From NCBI RefSeq assembly GCF_018494065.1, contig NZ_JABBFR010000012.1:1-64000 (forward strand): a stretch of 64,000 nt of DNA. Reading direction: 5' to 3'. Of the stretch, positions 38,961 through 49,140 are shown one piece after another; the first letter of the stretch is position 1, and each line of letters begins with the position of its first letter. The position numbers and the translations under genes are program-made. The notes beneath the pieces were generated by a model. That model was not told where the DNA came from, did no database searches, and saw only the letters and a list, made by a program, of their open reading frames with translations. This DNA is from Rosenbergiella gaditana. GTDB taxonomy: Bacteria > Pseudomonadota > Gammaproteobacteria > Enterobacterales > Enterobacteriaceae.

Positions 38961-39431
38961 CTACTGCCCTGATACCGGAAGAGCAACTTGTGGAACAGCC
39001 ACTAAATTAATGTCTTTTTTCTGGCTCGCTACACTAGTGATAGATTGTAGTTTCTCAGACGCAAAAATCACTTTACCGTTCAAGGTAATTGCTGCGGTTA
39101 ACAACGCTTGGCTATTCGCACCAAGCTGTACGCCTTGTAGCGGGAGTACATAGTTAAACGGTGATTGTTTACCAGACAATGTCTGCACTTGCTGCGCTAA
39201 TACTTTAGTTTGTCCAGGACCGCCTGATACATCAGATAGCGTTACTGTTAGCGCGGCATTCGCAGGAATCGCCATACGCTGATGGACAAAGACTGAACCG
39301 CTTAGTGAGAATGGTGCAACAGCTTTGGTAGTCGGGTCGTTAGCAATTGGCACAGGTGAACCGCTGTGGCTCGCGCAGGATGTAACTGCTAGTGAGATAA
39401 GTAATCCGCCCAATACGTGTTTTGTTTTCAT
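38961..39431 (-). CDS. ybaY: Lipoprotein YbaY
   Basis: An outer-membrane or periplasmic lipoprotein of 156 residues with lipobox LAVTSC and mature Cys at about residue 19. The rest carries the YbaY/YscW-type beta sandwich (FSLSGSVFVHQRMAIPANAA, LTVTLSDVSGGPG). Its role is unclear; in E. coli it is non-essential and osmotically induced. ATG at 39431 is chosen because of the strong AAAAGGAG before it; an upstream in-frame start would spoil the signal peptide. Confidence 0.88.
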   Translation of the reverse strand: MKTKHVLGGLLISLAVTSCASHSGSPVPIANDPTTKAVAPFSLSGSVFVHQRMAIPANAALTVTLSDVSGGPGQTKVLAQQVQTLSGKQSPFNYVLPLQGVQLGANSQALLTAAITLNGKVIFASEKLQSITSVASQKKDINLVAVPQVALPVSGQ

Positions 39432-39604
39432 TGATGTCTTCTCCTTTTGAACCAATCTAACCACAATATTGTTTTAATTTTGCCAATAGGGTAGCTATCG
39501 TAACAAAATAATTGTGGCACATAATCGAAAATATGCCTGTTAAATCCGCTATTTTTTGATTTTAATTAATGTTATGTCGGATGAGTCTTCAAGAGGATAG
39601 ACAA

Positions 39605-40477
39605 ATGAGTCAAGCGCTTAACGCGTTAACCGAATTACTCAGCCTAAGAAAAATCGATTCCCTGCAGTTTATTGGGCAGTGTGAAAATCTAGGGCTTCGT
39701 CAAGTATTTGGGGGACAAGTGATTGCTCAAGCGATCAGTGCCGCACAACAAAGCACCCACAACGAACGCCTTATCCACTCTTGCCATAGCTATTTCCTAC
39801 GTCCTGGCGATAGCACTCTGCCAATTAACTATGAAGTGGAAGTGTTGCGTGATGGCAGAAGCTTGAGTGCAAGGCGTGTTAAAGCCTTACAGAATGAACA
39901 GCTAATTTTTACTATGACTGCTTCATTCCACGCTGAAGAACCTGGCTTTTCGCATCAGGCTATAATGCCTTCAGCCCCCTCCCCCCTGATGCTAGCGACG
40001 GAGCAAGAGTTGGTTAGCCAGTTATCACCCACCGCCATTAATCAACGTTTTGTTAAAGCGTTCAGTGCAGAGAGGGCGTTAGAGATCCGACCCGTTCAAC
40101 CCTTTAATCCCTTAAAAGGCCATGTGAGTGAAGCGCGACGTCAGTTATGGTTAAAAGCTAATGGTCAGATTGCTGAGCACTCTTCGTTACACAGCGCTCT
40201 ATTAGGCTACGCTGCAGATCTAAATTTTCTTCCCGTGGCCTTACAGCCGCATGGTAAAGGTTTTTTAGAGGAAGATATGCAAGTCGCGACCGTTGACCAC
40301 TCAATGTGGTTCCACCGCCCTATCAATATTAATGATTGGCTACTCTATGACATTGAGAGCCCTACAGCTCAAAATAGTCGTGGATTTGTACGGGGTGCAT
40401 TTTACGATCGGCAAGGTAGATTAATTGCTTCAACGGCACAGGAAGGGATTATTCGGCAACGCGGTGATAAGCAATAA
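39605..40477 (+). CDS. tesB: Acyl-CoA thioesterase II
   Basis: TesB hydrolyses medium- to long-chain acyl-CoA to free fatty acid and CoA. It has a double hot-dog fold with catalytic Asp-Gln-Thr type residues. Key segments are [40 protein letters not shown] (the Asp), and [10 protein letters not shown]. Start at 39605 gives 290 residues (E. coli 286) and follows AAGAGGATAGACAA. The gene ends at a bidirectional terminator facing amtB. Confidence 0.96.
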   Translation: MSQALNALTELLSLRKIDSLQFIGQCENLGLRQVFGGQVIAQAISAAQQSTHNERLIHSCHSYFLRPGDSTLPINYEVEVLRDGRSLSARRVKALQNEQLIFTMTASFHAEEPGFSHQAIMPSAPSPLMLATEQELVSQLSPTAINQRFVKAFSAERALEIRPVQPFNPLKGHVSEARRQLWLKANGQIAEHSSLHSALLGYAADLNFLPVALQPHGKGFLEEDMQVATVDHSMWFHRPININDWLLYDIESPTAQNSRGFVRGAFYDRQGRLIASTAQEGIIRQRGDKQ

Positions 40478-40482
40478 AAAAC

Positions 40483-40507
40483 TCAGCCTGGTCCGTTGCC
40501 AGGCTGA
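40483..40507. terminator. Bidirectional terminator between tesB and amtB
   Basis: TCAGCCTGG-(7 nt)-CCAGGCTGA with A-rich and T/A-rich flanks sits between the two convergent stops. Confidence 0.7.
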
Positions 40508-40527
40508 AATAATTCATCAATTCAGGA

Positions 40528-41817
40528 TTATTGGTTGTAGGCGTTTTCACCGTGACTGTTAACATCAAGGCCTTCGCGTTCTAAATCCTCACTCACTCTT
40601 AGACCAACCATCATATCGGCAATCTTGAAACTAATGAATGCCACGACACCGGACCAGACAATCGTTACTAGACAACTGAGTAACTGAATCCAAACCTGAT
40701 GCCCCATCGTAACACCCTCTGCGTAGCCTACGCCGCCTAGCGAGGACGATGCAAAAACGCCCGTGAGCAAGCAACCAACGATACCGCAAACACCGTGTAC
40801 ACCAAATACATCACAAGGATCATCAACTCTTAAGAAGCGTTTCAAGCCAGTGACGCCCCAAATACCTGCTAGTCCACCCACAACACCAATGACCAGCGCA
40901 CCACCAACCCCAACATAGCCACAGGCCGGGGTAATGGCCACTAAACCCGCTATAAAACCTGAGCAAGCACCCAGTAATGAGGGTTTACCTCGAACGGCCC
41001 ACTCACCAAACGTCCAGGATAGAATAGCACCTGCTGTCGCAACGATAGTATTCACAAAAGCCAGAGCTGCAATTTCATTAGCTGATGCTGCCGACCCTGC
41101 ATTAAACCCGAACCAACCAATATAGAGAATAGCGGTTCCGGTGAATACCATTGGGAGGTTATGAGGCTTAAAGGCTTCTTTACCAAAACCACTACGTTTA
41201 CCTAACACCCATGCGCCCACCAGTCCACCAATTGCTGCATTAATATGAACAACAGTCCCCCCAGCAAAATCCAAGGCACCATCTTTTGCTAAGAGACCAT
41301 TTGCCCAGACCATGTGAGCGATAGGGAAGTAGGAGAACGTTACCCATAATAGCGAGAAAATTAGTACCGCAGAAAAACGAACCCGTTCAGCTAATGCCCC
41401 CACCACCAGGGCAACAGTAATACAAGCAAACGAGGCTTGATAGGCGACATGGATATATTGATAAATGCTACCCATTACCGCTTTCAGTTCAATACCTTTT
41501 AATAGTGTCCATTGGAACCCGCCAAAAAAGTTGTTCCCTTCACTGAAGGTCAGCGAGTAGCCATAGACCACCCACACGACACAGACTAGGGCAAAAGTGA
41601 CTGATACTTGGGTCATCAATGATAAAACGTTTTTTCCACGAATTAAGCCACCGTAAAACAGTGCCACCCCTGGAACGGTCATAAACAATACTAACGCCGT
41701 GCAGATCATCATAAAGCCATTATCAGCGCCGCTAACCGTAGGCTCAGGTGCTGCAAAGGCTAAGTTCGGTAGCCCTAGCGCAACGAAGAAACTGAGTAGT
41801 GATGCTATTTTTTTCAT
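40528..41817 (-). CDS. amtB: Ammonium transporter AmtB
   Basis: AmtB is the trimeric ammonia channel used under nitrogen limitation. The signal peptide ends near LAFAAPE. Eleven membrane helices carry the Phe gate and the twin-His pore: His in AHMVWANGLL and in VFGVHGVCG, plus FDAxxx-type AGGTVVHINA. The start at 41817 follows GGAGAAAA and gives 429 residues (E. coli 428). A longer frame to 41862 would overlap glnK. glnK lies 25 bp upstream; both are driven from the sigma-54 promoter. Confidence 0.97.
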   Translation of the reverse strand: MKKIASLLSFFVALGLPNLAFAAPEPTVSGADNGFMMICTALVLFMTVPGVALFYGGLIRGKNVLSLMTQVSVTFALVCVVWVVYGYSLTFSEGNNFFGGFQWTLLKGIELKAVMGSIYQYIHVAYQASFACITVALVVGALAERVRFSAVLIFSLLWVTFSYFPIAHMVWANGLLAKDGALDFAGGTVVHINAAIGGLVGAWVLGKRSGFGKEAFKPHNLPMVFTGTAILYIGWFGFNAGSAASANEIAALAFVNTIVATAGAILSWTFGEWAVRGKPSLLGACSGFIAGLVAITPACGYVGVGGALVIGVVGGLAGIWGVTGLKRFLRVDDPCDVFGVHGVCGIVGCLLTGVFASSSLGGVGYAEGVTMGHQVWIQLLSCLVTIVWSGVVAFISFKIADMMVGLRVSEDLEREGLDVNSHGENAYNQ

Positions 41818-41842
41818 ATTTTTCTCCAATCGCTGCATAACA

Positions 41843-42181
41843 TTACAGTGCCGACTCATCAATTTCGCCGGTACGGATACGGATCACTCGCTCCAGATTC
41901 GAGACAAAGATTTTGCCATCTCCGATCTTTCCGGTATAAGCCGCCTTAGTAATGACCTCGATGACTTCTTCTAGCTGATCCTCAGCAATCGCAATATCGA
42001 TTTTGACTTTAGGCAGGAAATTCACACTATATTCTGCACCGCGATAGAGCTCTGCATGCCCTTTCTGGCGACCGAAGCCTTTAACTTCCGTTACTGTTAG
42101 ACCTTGAATCCCAATAGAAGATAACGCTTCACGGACATCTTCGAGTTTGAAAGGTTTGATCACTACCGTCACTAGTTTCAT
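41843..42181 (-). CDS. glnK: PII signal protein GlnK
   Basis: GlnK is the nitrogen-responsive PII protein that blocks AmtB when ammonium returns and signals to NtrB. The protein has 112 residues, with Tyr51, the uridylylation site, in the T-loop (RGAEYSVNFLP). The ADP/ATP-binding B and C loops (KIGDGKIFV, VIRIRTGE) are present. It is the first gene of the glnK-amtB operon. Confidence 0.98.
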   Translation of the reverse strand: MKLVTVVIKPFKLEDVREALSSIGIQGLTVTEVKGFGRQKGHAELYRGAEYSVNFLPKVKIDIAIAEDQLEEVIEVITKAAYTGKIGDGKIFVSNLERVIRIRTGEIDESAL

Positions 42182-42221
42182 TTATTTTCCCCAAACATCC
42201 TGCCAACATTTCTTCTGATTA

Positions 42222-42237
42222 AGCAACAAACGTGCCA
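42222..42237 (-). promoter_or_regulatory. Sigma-54 promoter of glnK-amtB
   Basis: The minus strand reads TGGCACGTTTGTTGCT, a full match to the -24/-12 consensus TGGCACG-N4-TTGC. It lies about 40 bp upstream of glnK. Confidence 0.92.
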
Positions 42238-42308
42238 TGTTGCAAATCAATGCCGGCATTCAGAAAAGGATGATAAGGGCATACTGGCTAAAGCGAGCGA
42301 AGGGAAGG

Positions 42309-42357
42309 TGCACCGAATGGGTGCGTCCCGAGAGCAGTGAGAACTATTTTAGTGCAC
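42309..42357. promoter_or_regulatory. NtrC-type enhancer sites upstream of glnK
   Basis: TGCACC-GAAT-GGGTGC (42309-42324) is a near-perfect NtrC dyad. A second, half-conserved site lies at 42342-42357 (minus strand TGCACTAAAATAGTTC). They sit 75-120 bp upstream of the sigma-54 promoter, as two such sites do in E. coli. Confidence 0.75.
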
Positions 42358-42360
42358 CTA

Positions 42361-42816
42361 TTACAGCGGGAAGGCTGTAGTGTATTTAATTTCCTCCATT
42401 GAGAAGCTTGATGTCACCACACTCAACCCCTCGATACTATTAACCAGCGTTTTGTAAAAGCTGTCGTAGCACTTCATATCTTTGACCTGAACACGTAATA
42501 AGTAGTCGTACTCGCCTGTCAGGCGGTGACAAGCCAGCACTTCAGGCATCGTTTTGATCTGGTGAACAAAATCAATATACCATTCACGATTATGATGTAA
42601 CGTTTTTAAAAACATAAATGCAGTAAGAGTGAGTCCCAATTTTTCTGGATTTAGCAGCGCAACCTGTGAGCGAATCACGCCCTCTTCTTCTAATTTTTTT
42701 AGTCGCTTCCAACAAGGCGTGGCCGTTAGGTTCACGGCATCAGCTAAGGCCTGTAAAGAGAGACTGCAATCCTCTTGCAGTAAGGCGAGTAACTTACGAT
42801 CTGTTTTATCTATCAT
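42361..42816 (-). CDS. decR: Lrp/AsnC-family regulator DecR
   Basis: A 151-residue Lrp-type regulator matching E. coli DecR (YbaO), which responds to cysteine and induces cysteine detoxification. The N-terminal helix-turn-helix is [35 protein letters not shown]. The C-terminal RAM domain is [17 protein letters not shown]. The cysteine-detoxification genes are not next to it here. The start at 42816 aligns with the family. In E. coli mdlAB lie between it and glnK, but they are absent here. Its 3' end abuts the NtrC sites. Confidence 0.9.
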   Translation of the reverse strand: MIDKTDRKLLALLQEDCSLSLQALADAVNLTATPCWKRLKKLEEEGVIRSQVALLNPEKLGLTLTAFMFLKTLHHNREWYIDFVHQIKTMPEVLACHRLTGEYDYLLRVQVKDMKCYDSFYKTLVNSIEGLSVVTSSFSMEEIKYTTAFPL

Positions 42817-42923
42817 GCACATACCTATGGTCAGGGCGAAATGAGAACTATCATACTGCTAATTTTGCTGTGACTCCCCTTATCGAGGTAAAATAGCGAA
42901 AATTTTCTATAGAGGCCCTAAAG

Positions 42924-43619
42924 ATGAAAAAGGCAGTTGTCGTATTTAGTGGTGGCCAAGACTCAACCACCTGTTTAGTGCAAGCTATGCAACACTATGA
43001 TGAGGTTCACTGTATAACGTTCGATTATGGACAACGTCATCAGCAAGAGGTCGATATCGCCAAGCAACTCACTGAACGATTAGGAGTGGCTGCGCATAAA
43101 GTCATGGATGTGACCTTGCTCAACGAATTGGCTATTAGTAGTCTGACGCGGGACAATATTCCCGTTCCCGGCTATCAACCTGACACTACTGAACTACCCA
43201 GTACCTTTGTGCCGGGCCGTAATATCCTGTTTCTCACCTTAGCATCGATTTATGCCTATCAGGTGGAAGCAGAAGCGGTGATCACCGGTGTTTGTGAGAC
43301 CGATTTTTCAGGCTACCCTGATTGTCGCGATGAATTTGTCAAAGCGCTGAATCAAGCCGTAGTTCTCGGGATGGCTAAAGACGTTCGTTTCGAAACACCA
43401 TTGATGTGGCTCAATAAGGCAGAAACTTGGGCACTTGCCGACTATTGGGGGCAACTGCCCTTAATTAAAGACCATACGCTGACTTGTTACAATGGAATAG
43501 CCGGCTCGGGCTGCGGAGAGTGTGCCGCTTGCCATTTGCGGGCCAAAGGGCTAGATGAATACCTCAATGCCCCAGAAAAAATCCTGCAACAATTAAAGCA
43601 AAAAAACCAGCTTAACTAG
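42924..43619 (+). CDS. queC: 7-cyano-7-deazaguanine synthase QueC
   Basis: QueC makes preQ0 from 7-carboxy-7-deazaguanine, ammonia and ATP, on the way to queuosine in tRNA. The PP-loop is [13 protein letters not shown]. Four Cys for zinc lie at the C-terminus ([16 protein letters not shown]). The protein has 231 residues as in E. coli. I see no preQ1 riboswitch in the 100-bp leader. A strong bidirectional terminator follows. Confidence 0.97.
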   Translation: MKKAVVVFSGGQDSTTCLVQAMQHYDEVHCITFDYGQRHQQEVDIAKQLTERLGVAAHKVMDVTLLNELAISSLTRDNIPVPGYQPDTTELPSTFVPGRNILFLTLASIYAYQVEAEAVITGVCETDFSGYPDCRDEFVKALNQAVVLGMAKDVRFETPLMWLNKAETWALADYWGQLPLIKDHTLTCYNGIAGSGCGECAACHLRAKGLDEYLNAPEKILQQLKQKNQLN

Positions 43620-43653
43620 AAAGAGAGGGGTTACCTCGGTAACCCCTCTCTTT
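43620..43653. terminator. Bidirectional terminator between queC and ybaV
   Basis: A perfect 15-bp stem (AAAGAGAGGGGTTAC, loop CTCG, and its complement) has A and T tracts on either side, so it serves both convergent genes. Confidence 0.92.
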
Positions 43654-43983
43654 CTATAAAGTTAGCTTTGCAATCACCCGATTTACCAGGTTTTCGCCGA
43701 AACCTGGTACTTCAACTAACTGCTTTACATCGGTGAATAAGCCATATTTTTCTCTGTACTCAATAATGGCTTGCGCTTTTTTTAACCCGACTCCATTGAG
43801 TTTATCGGCTAAGGTTGCTGCATCCGCAGTATTAAGATTGACCTTATCTGTGATCGATTTTTGCGTGACTTCAGCATTTTTTTCCGTGTGTTTAGGCGTT
43901 ACCGACGGTTGATTGCCAGCGTGCGTAAAAGTACTTACCACAGCGAACACTATAACGAGAATATTCATTTTTTTACGATACAT
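43654..43983 (-). CDS. ybaV: Helix-hairpin-helix protein YbaV (ComEA-like)
   Basis: A 109-residue exported protein. The signal peptide (residues 1-22, VIVFAVVSTFTHA) is followed by a Lys/Glu linker and a tandem helix-hairpin-helix (VNLNTADAATLADKLNGVGL, KKAQAIIEYREKYGLF, LVEVPGFGENLVNRVIAKL). It resembles the DNA-binding part of ComEA, the periplasmic DNA receptor. Its role in enterics is not settled. The first ATG has AGGAG 8 nt upstream. In E. coli fadM lies beside it; here it is missing. Confidence 0.9.
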   Translation of the reverse strand: MYRKKMNILVIVFAVVSTFTHAGNQPSVTPKHTEKNAEVTQKSITDKVNLNTADAATLADKLNGVGLKKAQAIIEYREKYGLFTDVKQLVEVPGFGENLVNRVIAKLTL

Positions 43984-44044
43984 AAAAGCTCTCCTATTTG
44001 GTGAATAGACAGGCTATGCCGAAGAGAAGAGGTTGCCAATTTAG

Positions 44045-44082
44045 CTCATAAAAAAATGGAAAAGGCCGCATAAGCGGCCTTT
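44045..44082 (-). terminator. Rho-independent terminator of ppiD
   Basis: AAAGGCCGC-ATAA-GCGGCCTTT is followed on the minus strand by a T-rich tract (TTTTTTTATG). Confidence 0.85.
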
Positions 44083-44116
44083 AATTTATCATAGAAACGA
44101 TAAGAATTTGTGAGCG

Positions 44117-45985
44117 TTATTGCAGTTGTACCGCATCGCCATACTTAATCTTCGCTTCCTGACGTAATTGCTCAAGCAGTGAGGTAAAGGCAAGCTGCGC
44201 ATTATTATTCGCAATGCCGTTGACCATTTGTGCTTTCTGCGCTGCAGGCATCTCTACAGTAATGACTTTATCCAAGGCGATAATCACAACATTTCCGTTG
44301 CTGCCTTGGGTAAAGCTATAACTTGGAGTGGTACCTTGCGGCGGCGTTAAGCCAAATACCGTCTCTGATAAGGCAGATTGTTGATTGCGTTGCAAGGTTT
44401 GCATAGCGCCAAAGTGTAATCCTGCTTGTGTAAAGCGGGTCTCTTTTCCTTGGCGTAACTCGGTGACTATCGAGTCAGCCTGGGCTTTCGCTGCAGTAAC
44501 CGCTTTATCGTGTTTAATGGCATCAGTAATTTGCGCCGTAACCTCTGCTTGAGGTTTCACTTTAGCAGGTTGATGTGCAGAGATACGCACGACAAAAGCA
44601 CGGTCACCCTCTACGGTGATGATGCTGGAGTTACTGCCAGGAGTACCTTGTTCACCCAATAAGCTACCGTTGAAGATAACATCTTTGATTTGGTCAAAGT
44701 TTAGCGCGTCCGGTACAGATTGCTGGCTGAACCAAGAGGTTTCAACTGCTTTCGTTCCAGCAACCTGCTCAGCGGCAGCCAATGAATCATTGTCATTGCT
44801 CGCAGCATCATTAACTTTCTGCTGCAATGCATAAAACTGACTTATAGCCGTCTCTTGTTGCACTTTATCTGCTACGGCTTGATGAACGACTGAAAGCGCT
44901 TGCTGTTGTTCCGGTTGGAGATCATCCAAACGAACAAGTAAATATCCAACAGAGCTTTTGATCACGCCAGAGAGCGCACCCTTTTCAGTCAGCTTCGCCG
45001 AAGTAAGTTCGTCAGGAATAGAATCTTTCTCCATCCATCCCAAATCGCCACCTTGCTTAGCCGAAACCGAATCTTGAGAGTTTTGACGCGCAAGATCAGC
45101 AAAGTCAGCACCTTGTTGTAATTGCTTCAACAAATCGTCCGCTTGTTGCTGAGTTTTGACTTGTATAACACTATAGCGTTGACGTGCTTGCTGACTGTAA
45201 TCGGCTTTATGGCTATCGTACCATGTCTGAATTTCTTGCTCAGTCGGCGCTTTTTGCATCGCCTTAGCATCCAGCTTGATATAGCTGACTTTAAATTGTT
45301 CAGGCAGTTTGAAAGAGGCTTGATGAGATTGGTAATAGCCTTTGATTTCAGCATCGTCGACTTTTTGCTGAGCAGCCAAGGCATCGATATTTAACGTAGC
45401 TTGACGAATTTGACGTTGCTGGGAGACGAGATTTGCGATCCGGTCAGCTTCACTTTTCAGAACAAAGTCAGTATTACCAACCGCCTGTGCCAACTGTTGA
45501 TTAGCTAAACTCTTACGCAATGAAGCCGCGTAGCTATCGGGTGTATAGCCAACACTGCTTAACACGGAGTTATAAAGAGCGTTATCAAAACGACCATTCG
45601 TCTGGAATTGCGGTACAGCAAAAATAGCCTGCTTAATCTGTGCATCCGTCACTGCTAAATTGAGTGAATGCACGTATTGTTGTAAAAGCGTTTGGTCCAC
45701 AAGTTGGGAGAGCGCTTGCTGACGAAGCTGTTGCATAAATTGCTCATTGCCCGCAAGTTGTGCATATTGTTCACCCAGTTGCTGCTGCTGACGTGCGCGT
45801 TCATTATTAAACGCATTTTCGAATTGAGCTCGGCTAATTGTTTCACCGTTAATTTTTGCAGCATAATCATGATTTCCGCCGATCAAATAATTACTGACAC
45901 CGGTCAGTACGAACGAAATAATGATTATTCCCAGTATGATTTTAAGCACAACGTGATTAGACGCTGAGCGTAAATTGTCCATCAT
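44117..45985 (-). CDS. ppiD: Periplasmic folding chaperone PpiD
   Basis: PpiD is anchored in the inner membrane by one N-terminal helix (VVLKIILGIIIISFVLTGVS) and assists newly secreted proteins at the SecYEG exit. It has SurA-like N-terminal chaperone helices, then a parvulin domain around residues 265-355 (QARQRYSVIQVKTQQQADDL, GGDLGWMEKDSIPDEL). Start at 45985 (MMDNLRSASN) fits E. coli MMDSLRTAAN and gives 622 residues (E. coli 623). hupB and lon lie upstream. Confidence 0.95.
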   Translation of the reverse strand: MMDNLRSASNHVVLKIILGIIIISFVLTGVSNYLIGGNHDYAAKINGETISRAQFENAFNNERARQQQQLGEQYAQLAGNEQFMQQLRQQALSQLVDQTLLQQYVHSLNLAVTDAQIKQAIFAVPQFQTNGRFDNALYNSVLSSVGYTPDSYAASLRKSLANQQLAQAVGNTDFVLKSEADRIANLVSQQRQIRQATLNIDALAAQQKVDDAEIKGYYQSHQASFKLPEQFKVSYIKLDAKAMQKAPTEQEIQTWYDSHKADYSQQARQRYSVIQVKTQQQADDLLKQLQQGADFADLARQNSQDSVSAKQGGDLGWMEKDSIPDELTSAKLTEKGALSGVIKSSVGYLLVRLDDLQPEQQQALSVVHQAVADKVQQETAISQFYALQQKVNDAASNDNDSLAAAEQVAGTKAVETSWFSQQSVPDALNFDQIKDVIFNGSLLGEQGTPGSNSSIITVEGDRAFVVRISAHQPAKVKPQAEVTAQITDAIKHDKAVTAAKAQADSIVTELRQGKETRFTQAGLHFGAMQTLQRNQQSALSETVFGLTPPQGTTPSYSFTQGSNGNVVIIALDKVITVEMPAAQKAQMVNGIANNNAQLAFTSLLEQLRQEAKIKYGDAVQLQ

Positions 45986-46060
45986 GATTTGGCAACACTC
46001 CACTGTGGTGTAAATTTAACGCTGACCGATGTGGCCTTTGACAACCCATATAACTTTCCA

Positions 46061-46089
46061 GAAAAAAAGGCACATCGCTTGATGTGCCT
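46061..46089 (-). terminator. Rho-independent terminator of hupB
   Basis: AGGCACATC-GCTT-GATGTGCCT with a run of seven T following on the minus strand, about 70 bp after the hupB stop. A second stem, CCATGAAA...TTTCATGG, lies in between at 46125-46147. Confidence 0.85.
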
Positions 46090-46158
46090 CTATGTTACAT
46101 GAGAAGCGTTATCGCGTCCTCATTCCATGAAAGAAATAGTTTCATGGTTCAGTAAGAC

Positions 46159-46431
46159 TTAATTAACTGAGTCTTTTAATCCTTTACCTGCACGGAAGCC
46201 AGGGACTTTACCTGCAGGGATAGTAATTTCTTTACCTGTTTGCGGATTGCGGCCAGTACGCTCAGCACGGTCTTTCACCGCGAAAGTTCCGAAACCGACT
46301 AGTGCAACGTCATCACCAGCTTGTAATGATTCAGTTACCGCACCAATAAATGCGTCTAAAACACGTCCTGCAGCTGCTTTGGAAATATCTGCATCAGCAG
46401 CAATTTTATCAACCAATTGTGATTTATTCAC
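46159..46431 (-). CDS. hupB: DNA-binding protein HU-beta
   Basis: HU-beta is one of the two HU subunits that bend and compact DNA. The protein has 90 residues, as in E. coli: [40 protein letters not shown] with the DNA arm Pro in [10 protein letters not shown] good ribosome site (AAAGGGGATG) precedes it. It lies downstream of lon, as in E. coli. Confidence 0.98.
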   Translation of the reverse strand: MNKSQLVDKIAADADISKAAAGRVLDAFIGAVTESLQAGDDVALVGFGTFAVKDRAERTGRNPQTGKEITIPAGKVPGFRAGKGLKDSVN

Positions 46432-46563
46432 GTTAACATCCCCTTTATTATTTCATGTCGCAGAGAGTCTCCCCTCTCACTTATGAGCTGCTTGTTATAG
46501 CAGGCATCGACGCGCGAAACAACGTAAATGCTCTTAATGGCTCGCAAAGATCAACTTTATTAT

Positions 46564-46590
46564 ATCGAATACCGACTCTCGGTATTCGAT
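46564..46590 (-). terminator. Hairpin after lon
   Basis: ATCGAATACCGA-CTC-TCGGTATTCGAT forms a perfect 12-bp stem 13 bp beyond the lon stop. The following tract is only AT-rich. Confidence 0.6.
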
Positions 46591-46602
46591 AATTTCTTCA
46601 TG

Positions 46603-48960
46603 TTATGCTGACGTGTTAACAACTTCAATCCCTTCAGGTGCGCGCTCGAGGGCAATTTTCAACACTTCCTCAATCGTTTTCACCGGATGAATACTTAAAT
46701 CAGCAATGACATTTTGAGGAATTTCTTCCAAATCGCGTTTATTCTCATAAGGAATTAACACCGTTTTGATACCACCACGGTGTGCTGCTAACAGCTTCTC
46801 TTTAAGACCCCCGATAGGTAAGACTTGACCACGTAATGTAATCTCTCCCGTCATCGCTACCTCTGCTTTGACAGGATTACCGGTCAAGCTCGATACCAAG
46901 GCAGTACACATTGCGATCCCCGCACTTGGGCCATCTTTTGGTGTTGCGCCTTCCGGTACATGCACATGAATGTCACGTTTCTCGTAGAAATCATTATTAA
47001 TACCTAATGATTCTGCACGAGAACGCACAACCGTCATCGCTGCTTGGATAGATTCTTGCATCACTTCACCCAATGAGCCGGTGTAAGAGAGCTTGCCTTT
47101 GCCTGGGACACTTGCTGTTTCAATGGTTAACAGATCGCCACCCACTTCAGTCCATGCCAGCCCTGTTACTTCACCGATACGATTCTTCTCATCGGCACGG
47201 CCATAATCGAAGCGTTGTACGCCAAGGTACTCACTAAGATTATCTGCATTAATCGTGATGTGCTTTAGCTTTTTATCTAACAATAGCGCTTTCACCGCTT
47301 TACGGCAGAGCTTAGAGAGTTCTCTTTCTAAGCTACGTACTCCCGCTTCACGAGTATAGAAGCGGATGATACCCATGATGGCGCTATCTTCAACCGTCAG
47401 CTCACCCGTTTTCAGCGCATTACGCTCCATCTGTTTAGGTAGGAGGTGATCTTTTGCGATATTTAACTTCTCATCTTCGGTGTAGCCAGAAAGACGAATG
47501 ACTTCCATACGATCCAGCAATGGACCCGGAATATTCATAGAGTTAGAGGTCGCCACGAACATTACATCGGAAAGATCGTAATCCACTTCGAGGTAGTGAT
47601 CGTTAAAGGCATTGTTTTGCTCTGGATCTAAAACCTCTAACAGTGCGGAGGCAGGATCGCCGCGCATATCTGCGGACATCTTATCAATTTCATCGAGCAA
47701 GAAGAGAGGATTACGCACCCCTACTTTAGCCATCTTTTGAATAAGTTTACCCGGCATAGAACCGATGTAAGTACGGCGGTGACCGCGGATCTCTGCTTCA
47801 TCGCGTACGCCACCCAAGGCCATACGAGTATACTTACGGCCTGTCGCTTTAGCGATGGATTGGCCTAATGAGGTTTTCCCGACGCCTGGCGGTCCAACTA
47901 AGCATAGAATCGGTCCACGAATTTTATTCACTCGACTTTGTACCGCGAGGTATTCAAGAATACGATCTTTCACTCGGTCTAAGCCAAAATGGTCTTTGTC
48001 TAAGGTTTCTTGCGCTTTACGCAGGTCTTTCTTGACCTTACTGCGCCCTACCCAAGGAACCTGAACCATCCAGTCGATATATCCGCGCACGACTGTTGCT
48101 TCTGCAGACATCGGTGACATCATCTTAAGCTTTTGTAATTCGGCTTCCGCTTTTTCTTTCGCTTCCGCAGGCATCTTCGCTTCATCAATCTTGCGTTTTA
48201 GCGCTTCAAATTCATCCGGAACATCGTCCATTTCGCCAAGTTCTTTCTGAATCGCCTTCATTTGCTCATTCAGATAGTACTCGCGCTGGCTCTTCTCCAT
48301 CTGTTTCTTAACGCGATTGCGAATACGTTTTTCAACCTGCAGCAAATCAATTTCTGATTCCATCATTGCCATCAAGTACTCTAGACGTTCGTTCACGTCT
48401 GACATTTCCAGTACTGATTGTTTATCTGCCAACTTAAGTGGCATATGAGCGGCAATGGTATCGGCTAAGCGTGCAGCATCCTCAAGGTTGTTGAGTGAAG
48501 TCAACACTTCCGGTGGGATCTTTTTATTGAGTTTGATGTAGCCTTCAAATTGGCTAACTGCTGCACGGATCAATACCTCTTGCTCGCTATCATCAATCTC
48601 AGGACTTTCAATGTACTCAATCTGAGCCGTGAAATATTCTTGGCTATCATCGAGCGAGGTCAATGTTGCGCGCTGTACCCCTTCGACCAGTACTTTGACC
48701 GTACCATCCGGTAGTTTTAGCATCTGTAGGACTGAAGCGACCGTTCCGACAGTAAATAAATCGTCAATACTCGGCTCATCTGTTGTCGCTTCTTTCTGCG
48801 CCACCAGCAGAATTTTCTTATCGTTATCCATCGCTGACTCTAAGCAGCGGATAGATTTTTCGCGACCCACGAATAACGGTATCACCATGTGCGGATAAAC
48901 CACTACATCGCGTAAAGGTAACACGGGAATATCAATGTGTTCGGAACGCTCAGAAGTCAT
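46603..48960 (-). CDS. lon: ATP-dependent protease Lon
   Basis: Lon degrades misfolded and regulatory proteins. The N-terminal substrate domain is followed by the AAA+ domain (Walker [17 protein letters not shown], Walker [12 protein letters not shown]) and a serine protease domain with the Ser of [11 protein letters not shown] and the Lys of [17 protein letters not shown]. The protein has 785 residues (E. coli 784). A sigma-32 promoter lies 80-100 bp upstream. Confidence 0.98.
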   Translation of the reverse strand: MTSERSEHIDIPVLPLRDVVVYPHMVIPLFVGREKSIRCLESAMDNDKKILLVAQKEATTDEPSIDDLFTVGTVASVLQMLKLPDGTVKVLVEGVQRATLTSLDDSQEYFTAQIEYIESPEIDDSEQEVLIRAAVSQFEGYIKLNKKIPPEVLTSLNNLEDAARLADTIAAHMPLKLADKQSVLEMSDVNERLEYLMAMMESEIDLLQVEKRIRNRVKKQMEKSQREYYLNEQMKAIQKELGEMDDVPDEFEALKRKIDEAKMPAEAKEKAEAELQKLKMMSPMSAEATVVRGYIDWMVQVPWVGRSKVKKDLRKAQETLDKDHFGLDRVKDRILEYLAVQSRVNKIRGPILCLVGPPGVGKTSLGQSIAKATGRKYTRMALGGVRDEAEIRGHRRTYIGSMPGKLIQKMAKVGVRNPLFLLDEIDKMSADMRGDPASALLEVLDPEQNNAFNDHYLEVDYDLSDVMFVATSNSMNIPGPLLDRMEVIRLSGYTEDEKLNIAKDHLLPKQMERNALKTGELTVEDSAIMGIIRFYTREAGVRSLERELSKLCRKAVKALLLDKKLKHITINADNLSEYLGVQRFDYGRADEKNRIGEVTGLAWTEVGGDLLTIETASVPGKGKLSYTGSLGEVMQESIQAAMTVVRSRAESLGINNDFYEKRDIHVHVPEGATPKDGPSAGIAMCTALVSSLTGNPVKAEVAMTGEITLRGQVLPIGGLKEKLLAAHRGGIKTVLIPYENKRDLEEIPQNVIADLSIHPVKTIEEVLKIALERAPEGIEVVNTSA

Positions 48961-49037
48961 AGAGCTCTCTCTTAGTTTAATTTCCGCCGGAGTGTGATAG
49001 GCCTAACTCTGTGACTTATCACGTCTAGATGATCAAC

Positions 49038-49065
49038 ATATGGGGGTGATATTATGATATTCAAC
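49038..49065 (-). promoter_or_regulatory. Sigma-32 heat-shock promoter of lon
   Basis: The minus strand has GTTGAAT and CCCCATAT 13 bp apart, nearly the same as the E. coli lon heat-shock promoter. Confidence 0.75.
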
Positions 49066-49079
49066 GGTCTATACGTAAG

Positions 49080-49110
49080 AAAAATAAAGGGGAAATTGAA
49101 TTTCCCCTTT
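49080..49110 (-). terminator. Rho-independent terminator of clpX
   Basis: AAAGGGGAAA-TTGAA-TTTCCCCTTT followed by TATTTTTC on the minus strand, between clpX and lon. Confidence 0.85.
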
Positions 49111-49140
49111 ATAGGCGTATTACTCTAAATACTCGGCTAT